Below, in pieces: positions 1-6,228 of a DNA stretch of 12,365 nucleotides. The stretch is taken from assembly GCA_902774195.1 (NCBI GenBank), contig CACYHM010000025.1:1-12365 (forward strand), given 5' to 3'. The stretch is from an uncultured Eubacteriales bacterium. GTDB lineage: Bacteria; Bacillota_A; Clostridia; Peptostreptococcales; Anaerovoracaceae. Within the stretch, counting starts at the first letter, position 1, and the number at the start of each line of letters is the position of its first letter. The notes beneath the pieces were generated by a model. The model was given only the letters and a program-made list of their open reading frames with translations. It was not told the origin of the DNA and made no database searches. Both the position numbers and the translations under genes were made by a program.

Positions 1-1231
1 GTCGGGCCTTGCCGCAGCCATAGAGCTCGGGATGGAGGCTCCTCAGCTTGAAGTGCTCGTCATCGAGAAGCTGAGCGGACCTGCCCGGAAGATAAGAGCA
101 ACAGGCAGCGGCCGCTGCAACATCACGAATACAGATGCAGAAGGCTTCAGCCGTATCATGAGATTCTTTCGTGAGATCGGCCTCGTGACCAGGACGTACG
201 AAAACGGACTTGTGTATCCGTATTCGGAATCGGCGGCCGATGTTGCAGAACTTCTCATTGAAAGAGCGGCCTCGCTGGGCGTGAAGACGGCCTGCGGCGA
301 AGAGGTGACATCGGTGCAGACCGCAGAGGACGGCGGACGCTTCAGGGTGGAGTCCGTCTTCAGGGACAAAGACGGAGAGCACCATGTGATGACAGAAGCG
401 GACTATGTCGTGCTCGCCTGCGGTGGCAAGTCCGGTCCGTCTTACGGCACGACAGGAGACGGATACAGACTGGCGAAACAGCTGGGGCACAGCATCGTGT
501 CTCCTGTGCCGGCTCTCACCGGCGTAGACTGCGCTGAATGGGACGATGGCAGAGAGCCGCGGGGCATCAGCCTGGCAGGCACAAGGAGCCGCGGGGTCGT
601 GTCTCTGTACAGAGACAGGGACGGGCGCTTCGGAGAAGATACGAAGATATTCAGCGAGGCGGGCGAGCTGCAGTTCACAAAGTACGGGCTTTCGGGGATC
701 TGCGTGTTCAATATGACGCGCTTCATGAGATTCGACAGAAAAGAGGGGGAGAGCCTCGACGACTTCAGGGTGAGGCTCGATCTCTTTCCGGACGGAGATA
801 TACGAGAATACATAAAGGACAGGCAGGAGGGCCTGTTCTCTGAGCTGTGCGCGGGAGACCTTCTGTGCACTCTGCTCAAGGCGCCTTTTGCCGAATATAT
901 CACAGCCGAAGCAGCCGCGATATCCGGTAATGCGGAGCTTGCCGGTATGCCGGTGTCCGCACTCGGGAAAAAGGAGACCGATGCGATCGCATCCTGCGTG
1001 CATGCTCTCGAGTTCCGCCCGTCAGGCATCAGGGGCTGGAAAGAAGCCCAGGTCACCATGGGCGGAGTGTCCGTGGACGAGATAAACGAAGAGACGTCGG
1101 GATCAAAACTCGTGCCGGGTCTTTACATCACGGGCGAGCTTGCCGACAGGGACTTCATGTGCGGGGGATTCAACCTCAGCAACGCGTGGCTGACAGGACT
1201 CGCCGCAGCAGATGACATCGCAGCAAAGTAG
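1..1231 (+). CDS. HI0933/YhiN-family NAD(P)/FAD-dependent oxidoreductase, 5' partial
   Basis: This is a flavoprotein of the HI0933-like (YhiN, also called BaiN/RdsA-like) family, probably a soluble cytoplasmic oxidoreductase; the substrate is not known from sequence. The frame is open from base 2, and the codons before the first ATG (position 32) read SGLAAAIELG. That is the tail of the N-terminal dinucleotide-binding motif (GxGxSGLxAA), so the true start lies upstream of the window and ATG 32 is internal. About 409 residues are visible. Family signatures include GSGRCNITN (about bases 104-130), CGGKSGPSYGTTGDGYRLA in the middle, FTKYGLSG (about 674-697), and a C-terminal FAD-binding segment with YITGELADRDFMCGGFNLSNA. 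The stop is TAG 1229-1231. The next flavoprotein gene starts 3 bp later, so the two are almost certainly cotranscribed. The family call is secure; the physiological reaction is not. Confidence 0.9.
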   Translation, partial: SGLAAAIELGMEAPQLEVLVIEKLSGPARKIRATGSGRCNITNTDAEGFSRIMRFFREIGLVTRTYENGLVYPYSESAADVAELLIERAASLGVKTACGEEVTSVQTAEDGGRFRVESVFRDKDGEHHVMTEADYVVLACGGKSGPSYGTTGDGYRLAKQLGHSIVSPVPALTGVDCAEWDDGREPRGISLAGTRSRGVVSLYRDRDGRFGEDTKIFSEAGELQFTKYGLSGICVFNMTRFMRFDRKEGESLDDFRVRLDLFPDGDIREYIKDRQEGLFSELCAGDLLCTLLKAPFAEYITAEAAAISGNAELAGMPVSALGKKETDAIASCVHALEFRPSGIRGWKEAQVTMGGVSVDEINEETSGSKLVPGLYITGELADRDFMCGGFNLSNAWLTGLAAADDIAAK

Positions 1232-1234
1232 ATC

Positions 1235-2860
1235 ATGAGATACCGTCTTGCACAGATAAAAACAGATACGGATGTCCCGATGGAGGATCTCCCTCAGATC
1301 ATAGCCTCAAAGCTCGGCCTTGCCCGGGGAGACATAAAGGACTGGGAGGTCAGAAGAAAGTCGGTCGACTCGAGAAAGAAGCCGCATATACAGTTCGTAT
1401 ATACGGTCGATTTTATTACAGATAAAAAACTCAGATTGAAGAAGAACAGGGACCTTTCTGCAGTGGATGAAGCGGCGGAGGCTGCTTCGCAGAGAGCGCC
1501 GGAGCCCGGGATCAGGACGCTTGACCACCGGCCGGTCGTAGTCGGAATGGGCCCAGCGGGGCTCTTTGCGGCACTGGAACTGGCCCGGCAAGGCTACCGA
1601 CCGATAGTTCTTGAAAGAGGCCCTGAAATGGACGCCAGGACAGAGGCTGTCGAAAGATTCAGGAGGGATAAAGTGCTGGATCCGGAGGCAAACCTGCTCT
1701 TCGGAGAAGGCGGAGCAGGGACATTCTCGGACGGCAAGCTGGCAACGGGGATAAAGGACGGCCTGATCAGACGCGTTCTGTCTGAGTTTAGGGACGCGGG
1801 AGCCGGAGATGAAATAATGTATCTTGCTAAGCCTCATATCGGGACCGATGTTCTACGGGTCGTGATAGTGAATCTCAGAAAGAAGATAGAGAGCCTCGGA
1901 GGGGATATACGCTTCGATACAAGGCTCGGGTCTCTCGTCACAGAAAAAGGAAGACTGAAGGCTGTCGATGTGACAGGCAAAGACGGCGCTGAGACGATAG
2001 AAACGGATGTGCTCATACTTGCCGTAGGCCACAGCGCGAGGGACACATTCGCAATGATACACTCCGCCGGACTTGAGATGCAGCAGAAGCCGTTCTCGAT
2101 AGGAGTCAGGATGGAGCATCCTCAGAGGATCATCGATGCCGCGCAGTACGGCGCTGAAAATCTGGAATCCTGCACAGATGCGGTGGAGGCGGCGGGATCT
2201 GCGGGCAAACTGCCGCCTGCGGATTACAGGATAAACTACAAGGCCTCGAACGGGCGCGGTGTATATTCGTTCTGCATGTGCCCTGGAGGAGAAGTAGTCG
2301 TCTGCTCGACGGCAGAAGGCGAGCTGTGCGTCAACGGAATGAGCAACAGAAGGCGCGACAGCGGGACCGCGAACAGCGGCATACTATGCGATGTGAGGAC
2401 GGAGGATTTCGGGTCGGATGATGTGCTCGCGGGAGTCAGGTTCCAGGCGAAATATGAGAGGCTGGCTTTCGAAAACGGCGGCTCGGACTTTACGCCGCCC
2501 CGCTGCAGCATGAGAGAATTCCTGAGCGGGGATGATGCCCCGGGCAGTGCCGCCGCAAAAGTAAGGGGATCGCTTCCGGACTTTGCTGCAGAAGCAATAA
2601 AAGAAGCCGTGCCTTCTTTTGCAAAGAAGATACACGGCTATGATGATCCTGATGCTGTGGTCACTGCTGTAGAGACCAGAAGCTCGTCGCCTGTCAGGAT
2701 ACTGCGGGACGAAAACGGCGAGAGCAATATACGCGGGATATACCCTGCAGGCGAGGGTGCGGGCTATGCGGGAGGCATAACCTCGGCCGCCTGCGACGGT
2801 ATCAGAGCCGCGTGGCACATAATAGAAGACTACAGTCCCATGGATTCGCGGATGCCGTAG
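1235..2860 (+). CDS. COG2509-type FAD-dependent dehydrogenase (uncharacterised)
   Basis: This is a predicted NAD(FAD)-utilising dehydrogenase of 541 residues, a usual length for the family. Residues 1-90 form the small N-terminal domain typical of COG2509 proteins. The FAD-binding motif GMGPAGLFAALELA is at 104-117, followed by an acidic-Arg turn (VLERG). A conserved FGEGGAGTFSDGKL segment follows at about 150-163. The C-terminal FAD contact region reads YPAGEGAGYAGGITSAACDG. No membrane segment is visible. The reaction is unknown for the family. The start ATG is chosen because MRYRL is the usual family N-terminus. It lacks a clear Shine-Dalgarno and sits 3 bp after the preceding stop, which suggests translational coupling to the upstream flavoprotein. 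The last 31 bp overlap, tail to tail, the end of dapB on the other strand. The COG2509 assignment is confident; the function is not. Confidence 0.9.
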   Translation: MRYRLAQIKTDTDVPMEDLPQIIASKLGLARGDIKDWEVRRKSVDSRKKPHIQFVYTVDFITDKKLRLKKNRDLSAVDEAAEAASQRAPEPGIRTLDHRPVVVGMGPAGLFAALELARQGYRPIVLERGPEMDARTEAVERFRRDKVLDPEANLLFGEGGAGTFSDGKLATGIKDGLIRRVLSEFRDAGAGDEIMYLAKPHIGTDVLRVVIVNLRKKIESLGGDIRFDTRLGSLVTEKGRLKAVDVTGKDGAETIETDVLILAVGHSARDTFAMIHSAGLEMQQKPFSIGVRMEHPQRIIDAAQYGAENLESCTDAVEAAGSAGKLPPADYRINYKASNGRGVYSFCMCPGGEVVVCSTAEGELCVNGMSNRRRDSGTANSGILCDVRTEDFGSDDVLAGVRFQAKYERLAFENGGSDFTPPRCSMREFLSGDDAPGSAAAKVRGSLPDFAAEAIKEAVPSFAKKIHGYDDPDAVVTAVETRSSSPVRILRDENGESNIRGIYPAGEGAGYAGGITSAACDGIRAAWHIIEDYSPMDSRMP

Positions 2861-3592
2861 AGCCCGGCCGGCTTGTCCGCCATCCAGATGCAGGCATTGA
2901 CGGCGCCCTTGGCACAGCCCTTCCAGTTGAGGCAGTGGTGGGTGATCTCGAGCCTTTCGCCTTCTCCGAAGAAGAATACGGTGTGGCTGGACGGAGTGTC
3001 GCCGCCTCTTATGGCGTGGAAGGTGACCTTGCCTTCTTCGCGCGGGTGACGGCCGAGCGGCCTGCCGTAAACGGCATCGGACACGAGGTCCTTTCCGACC
3101 GCTTCGCCCATGCTCTCGATGAGCTCGCGGGCGGTGCCGCTCGGAGCATCGAGCTTGGTGTTGTCGTGCATGTCGACGATCTCGATGTCGCTTTCTCATC
3201 ACATTGACCATCCGGTCGGTATTGGCCGCAATCATGATCGGGATCTCACCGGCGGCTGCTTCGAGCTTTTCTCTCTGCTCAGGGCTGAAGCCTGTGGTCC
3301 CCACTACCAGCGCTTTTTTATGCCTTATGCATGCATCCAGTATCTCCATGCCCAGCTCTGTGGTCGAAAAATCGCACACCACATCGGCCTCATCGATCAC
3401 GGATTCGATGTCGTCGACGACAGGAGCGCCGACGGCCCTGCCGATCATGGCGGCTTCGCCGATGTCTTTGCCTATGTAATCCCTGCCTTTAGGGCCTATG
3501 CCCGCGACTATATTTACGTTTTCCCTGCCGGCGGCATCGGCAACTATTAGGCTTGCCATCTTGCCGCGCGGCGCGGCTATTATCAGTTTCAT
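2830..3592 (-). pseudogene. dapB: 4-hydroxy-tetrahydrodipicolinate reductase, disrupted by internal deletion and frameshift
   Basis: DapB reduces 4-hydroxy-tetrahydrodipicolinate in the diaminopimelate/lysine pathway. Here the reading frame is broken. Frame one starts at ATG 3592, preceded by AAGGGAG (3608-3602), and gives 132 residues to about 3197, with the DapB landmarks CDFSTTE (about 73-79) and VVGTTGF. Frame two runs from about 3195 to the TAG at 2830 (121 residues). It carries DIEIVDMHDNTKLDAPSGTA, which holds the catalytic His and the Lys of the HHxxKxDAPSG motif, although the second His is Asp. It then has RGGDTPSSHTVFF, GERLEITH, and a normal C-terminus. Compared with E. coli DapB (recalled), about 13 residues of the helix after GVNVM are missing and one extra base remains, consistent with a deletion of about 38 bp. 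Frame two has a TGA just upstream of the join, so neither frame alone makes a full enzyme. Assembly error is the main alternative. Confidence 0.85.
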
Positions 3593-3601
3593 TTCTTCAT
3601 T

Positions 3602-3608
3602 CTCCCTT
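3602..3608 (-). promoter_or_regulatory. Ribosome binding site of dapB
   Basis: On the minus strand AAGGGAG lies 9 bases before the ATG at 3592. It fixes the start of the dapB remnant and shows that the initiation signal is intact although the gene body is broken. Confidence 0.6.
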
Positions 3609-3650
3609 CTAACGGAGGAGCTCAGACTCCGTAGATCAAGTTCGTCTTCC

Positions 3651-4142
3651 TTACTTCTTTTCGCGAAAATCCAGGACGAGTTCTTCGATGTTCGGCCTGA
3701 AGCGTGTGAGTTTCACTCCCGCGGTCGTGAGCATCAGCTTGGAGGCCTTGACTCCCGGGGTATCGGCGTACTTGTCGGAGAGATAGACGACCTCTTTGAT
3801 GCCGGACTGTATGATCGCCTTGGCGCACTCGTTGCACGGGAAGAGATCCACGTATATGCGCGCCCCTTTAAGGGACTTGCCCGATGCGTTAAGTATGGCG
3901 TTCAGCTCTGCGTGCACGACGAAAGGATATTTTGTGTTATCGCCCTCGCGGTCCCAGGGAAACTCGTCATCCGAGCAGCCGATAGGAAAGCCGTTGTAGC
4001 CTGTTGTCAGTATCACGTTGTTTTGATCGACTATACATGCTCCGACCTGTGTGTTCGGGTCCTTGCTCCTTTTGGCCGCGAGCAGGGCTACACCCATGAA
4101 ATACTCATCCCAGCTTATGTAATCGGTTCTCTTTTCGGTCAT
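3651..4142 (-). CDS. dCMP deaminase (zinc-dependent deoxycytidylate deaminase)
   Basis: This enzyme deaminates dCMP to dUMP, the precursor for thymidylate synthase, in the cytoplasm. The protein is 163 residues. The zinc/catalytic motif HAELNA is at 77-82 (His77 ligand, Glu79 proton shuttle) and PCNEC is at 102-106 (Cys103, Cys106 ligands). The segment GYNGFPIGCSDDEFPW (49-64) matches the region that binds the dCTP/dTTP effector in the T4 and human enzymes. Overall it resembles metazoan DCTD more than Bacillus ComEB, from memory. ATG 4142 is preferred because AGGAGGT precedes it by 4 bases. An in-frame ATG at 4208 would add 22 unconserved residues and would run through the likely promoter. 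The stop is TAA at 3653-3651, with dapB following after 58 bp, so the two probably form one transcript. RNA-editing or cytidine deaminase is less likely given the substrate motifs. Confidence 0.9.
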   Translation of the reverse strand: MTEKRTDYISWDEYFMGVALLAAKRSKDPNTQVGACIVDQNNVILTTGYNGFPIGCSDDEFPWDREGDNTKYPFVVHAELNAILNASGKSLKGARIYVDLFPCNECAKAIIQSGIKEVVYLSDKYADTPGVKASKLMLTTAGVKLTRFRPNIEELVLDFREKK

Positions 4143-4146
4143 GATT

Positions 4147-4153
4147 ACCTCCT
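4147..4153 (-). promoter_or_regulatory. Strong Shine-Dalgarno of dCMP deaminase
   Basis: On the minus strand AGGAGGT sits 4 bases before ATG 4142. It decides the start codon in favour of 4142 over the upstream in-frame ATG at 4208. Confidence 0.8.
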
Positions 4154-4178
4154 GCTTTTTCCCTTTTCTGTTCGATTC

Positions 4179-4208
4179 ATTGTACAACCGGCGGCAGCCT
4201 GTATACAA
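4179..4208 (-). promoter_or_regulatory. Predicted sigma-70-type promoter for dCMP deaminase-dapB
   Basis: Reading leftward, a -35-like TTGTAT (4208-4203) is separated by 18 bp from a -10-like TACAAT (4184-4179, 5 of 6 to consensus). Transcription would start near 4172, giving a leader of about 30 nt before the AGGAGGT site. The -35 is only 4 of 6, so this is plausible rather than certain. Confidence 0.5.
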
Positions 4209-4212
4209 CAGG
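4198..4212. repeat. 15-bp inverted repeat in the divergent promoter region
   Basis: CCTGT (4198-4202) and ACAGG (4208-4212) are perfect inverted arms around a 5-bp centre (ATACA). The repeat covers the leftward -35 element and lies about 20 bp upstream of the rightward -35. It could be an operator for a dimeric regulator, but a 5-bp arm can arise by chance. Confidence 0.3.
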
Positions 4213-4232
4213 ATTTTACGGGCATCCTTTCA

Positions 4233-4262
4233 TTGATAAACAGGGCGGAAAAATGCTAAAAT
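4233..4262 (+). promoter_or_regulatory. Predicted extended -10 promoter of the DUF2207-bipA-pyc-buk run
   Basis: TTGATA (4233-4238, 5 of 6 to TTGACA) is followed after 18 bp by TAAAAT (4257-4262, 5 of 6 to TATAAT). A TG dinucleotide one base upstream of the -10 (4254-4255) makes an extended -10. Transcription would begin near 4269, leaving a leader of about 30 nt with a GGAAGGAAG ribosome binding site at 4283-4291. It is the only good promoter seen ahead of the rightward gene run. Confidence 0.65.
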
Positions 4263-4300
4263 ACTAATAACTATGGCTTAACGGAAGGAAGATAAAAAAC

Positions 4301-6193
4301 ATGGCACATTATCGAAGGCTCAGACCGGTGTCAAAAGCGATCATGATCGCGATCCTTGCGGCGCTTACAGCGGTCTGTGCAGTGACATATACGCATGCGG
4401 CGGCAGAGACTCCCGCGGATGCGAAACAGGACGGATTGCAGACATTGCCGGGCGCCAAGGTGGAGCAGAGCACCGCTTTTGAAGTAACGGGATACGACTT
4501 CAGCGCGAAGGTCGGCAAAGACCACTCGTACAGGGTGACGGAGAAGATCAGCGTCAATATCCCGGATGATCTTACGAGCATCGACTTCTCCATACCGAGC
4601 GGTAACTTCCGCATCAGCGATATAGAGGTCGAGGATACCGCCTATGCGGCAAAGAAGGCCTCTGAAGCCAGCACGGTATCCATCGTGGATCCGACAAAGC
4701 TCACAAAAGGCAGCCACGTATATACCATCAAATACAGGATCAACGAATACCGGGACAAGGACGGCGCGAAGGACATGTTCTACTTCAACGTCCTGCTTCC
4801 TGAGTGGAAACAGCCTATCGGCAAAGTAAACATAAAGGTCGTCTTCCCTGATGACTTCCCGTGGGATGACATGCAGTGCTATGCCGGTCAGTTCGGCGTA
4901 CAGGATTCGACGGGAAAGATAAAGTTCGAGGCGGATGAGGCAGCGAAGACTGTCACGATAAAAGGCAGCAGGATCCCGGAGAATTACGGCATCACCCTGA
5001 AGGCGCAGCTTCCTGACGGCTACTGGGAGGGCGCGCTGAACAGCAGCTGGGCGTTCAATGCGGCGCTGATCTCGATGGCGGCGGCGCTTCTGCTGCTCGC
5101 GGTGCTCTGGTTCATCGGAGGCAGGGACCCGAAGGTCAGAAAAGAAGCCGTTACGCGTCCGCCGGAGGGGCTGGAGCCTGTGGAACTCGGATATGTGTTC
5201 AACAGCAGGGTAGGCATCAGGGACGTGCTGCTCATGATCCTCGACTTCGCAAGAAAGGGATACCTCCGTATCAGCGAATATGAACCGAAGAGGTACAGGC
5301 TGTTCAGGGAAGAGGAACCAGCGGGCGAAGAGAAGATGTACAGAAGTGCGTACAGCATACTCTTCGAGGACATCTACAAGGGCAGGGCCGTGGACATGAA
5401 GGATCTCGGCACGAGGCTCGAACTCATACTGAGAGCTATAGAAGACGATGTCGCGGCAGGTTTCTCATCGAGCGACAGTCTCGCGTTCACACCGCTCTCG
5501 CGCACGTTCAGGTACGCGGGCGCAGCCATACTCGGGATCGCGCTGGGTCTTGCGAACGCATTCTCGTATGTGTACGACTACCAGCCTGTGAACTTCGCCG
5601 AGAGCATCATCGCAGGCGCTGCGGCGGCAGCGGCCTCGCTGCTTCTCTGCAGGGAAGTTGACAGGAGGGACTCCTCGACCATCTCGGCCGGAAGGCTCGC
5701 AGAGATCGGAAGCGGCCTGCTGGTCGCGGCGCCGGTCGTATACGCGGCGGTCAGGATATTCAGGAACACCGGAAATCCTGCTCTTGCAGCGGTGGTCGTC
5801 GTCATCGCGGCGGCCTCGGTGTTCTTCATAGTGATAATGAGGGCGAGAGGCCGGAAGAACGGAGAACTGGTCGGCAGGATCAGACAGCTCCGAAACTTCA
5901 TCTACCATCCGACTCCGAAGGAGCTGCTCGCGAACCATCTGGAGGACCCGGGATATTACTACGAGATGATGATCTATGCTCTCGCGTTCGGAGCCGAAGA
6001 GGCGTGGGCGATCTCGTTCCTGACTCTCGATGTGCCTGATCCGGAGTTCTATGCGGATGAGATCGAAGGCCATGCGTTCTCGAATCTGAGAGAGCAGGCA
6101 TCGACCGTGGATTACGCAAGAGATCTGAGGGCATTCATCAGGACGCTCGAAAACGCATATAACGACATGGAAAGACATGCCGGCAGAAGATAG
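4301..6193 (+). CDS. DUF2207-domain membrane protein
   Basis: This 630-residue membrane protein has the architecture of the DUF2207 family. A signal peptide has basic residues at 5-8, a hydrophobic core at about 13-30, and a likely cleavage site near THAAAE (31-36). An extracytoplasmic beta-rich domain of about 210 residues follows. The first membrane segment is at about 253-273. A cytoplasmic domain has the family motifs RPPEGLEPVELGYVF (286-300) and ILDFARKGYLRI (313-324). Four more hydrophobic stretches lie at about 405-425, 436-450, 472-487 and 494-513. The cytoplasmic C-terminus carries YYYEMMIYALAFGAEEAWA (552-570), a usual DUF2207 ending. The biochemical function of the family is unknown to me. 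It is the first gene after the predicted promoter, with GGAAGGAAG at 4283-4291 and bipA starting 35 bp downstream. The family call is good; no function is claimed. Confidence 0.85.
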   Translation: MAHYRRLRPVSKAIMIAILAALTAVCAVTYTHAAAETPADAKQDGLQTLPGAKVEQSTAFEVTGYDFSAKVGKDHSYRVTEKISVNIPDDLTSIDFSIPSGNFRISDIEVEDTAYAAKKASEASTVSIVDPTKLTKGSHVYTIKYRINEYRDKDGAKDMFYFNVLLPEWKQPIGKVNIKVVFPDDFPWDDMQCYAGQFGVQDSTGKIKFEADEAAKTVTIKGSRIPENYGITLKAQLPDGYWEGALNSSWAFNAALISMAAALLLLAVLWFIGGRDPKVRKEAVTRPPEGLEPVELGYVFNSRVGIRDVLLMILDFARKGYLRISEYEPKRYRLFREEEPAGEEKMYRSAYSILFEDIYKGRAVDMKDLGTRLELILRAIEDDVAAGFSSSDSLAFTPLSRTFRYAGAAILGIALGLANAFSYVYDYQPVNFAESIIAGAAAAAASLLLCREVDRRDSSTISAGRLAEIGSGLLVAAPVVYAAVRIFRNTGNPALAAVVVVIAAASVFFIVIMRARGRKNGELVGRIRQLRNFIYHPTPKELLANHLEDPGYYYEMMIYALAFGAEEAWAISFLTLDVPDPEFYADEIEGHAFSNLREQASTVDYARDLRAFIRTLENAYNDMERHAGRR

Positions 6194-6212
6194 AGAAGAA
6201 GACAGAAGGGTA

Positions 6213-6220
6213 AAGAAGGA
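6213..6220 (+). promoter_or_regulatory. Ribosome binding site of bipA in a polypurine leader
   Basis: AAGAAGGA ends 8 bases before ATG 6229. The whole 35-bp gap after the DUF2207 stop is almost purely A and G, with no hairpin or terminator, which supports read-through from the upstream gene. Confidence 0.6.
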
Positions 6221-6228
6221 AAAAGATA

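Noticed and set aside
2384..3196. Continuation of the first dapB frame down to 2384
   Set aside because: After position 3197 the translation (RKRHRDRRHARQHQ onward) loses all DapB similarity and then runs antisense through the COG2509 gene. It is read-through after a frameshift, not a fusion protein.
3185..3205. Programmed ribosomal frameshift in dapB
   Set aside because: No slippery heptamer or nearby pseudoknot is evident, a TGA sits just upstream in the second frame, and about 13 conserved codons are missing, which slippage would not restore.
3612..3632. Hairpin ACGGAG-N9-CTCCGT between dCMP deaminase and dapB as a terminator
   Set aside because: The stem is only 6 bp with a 9-nt loop and no T-run follows on the minus strand, so termination is unlikely; at most it is a weak processing or attenuation element.
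4143..4208. Upstream start for dCMP deaminase at ATG 4208
   Set aside because: The added 22 residues look non-conserved, there is no good ribosome site before 4208, and the extension would cover the likely -10; AGGAGGT in front of 4142 is far better.
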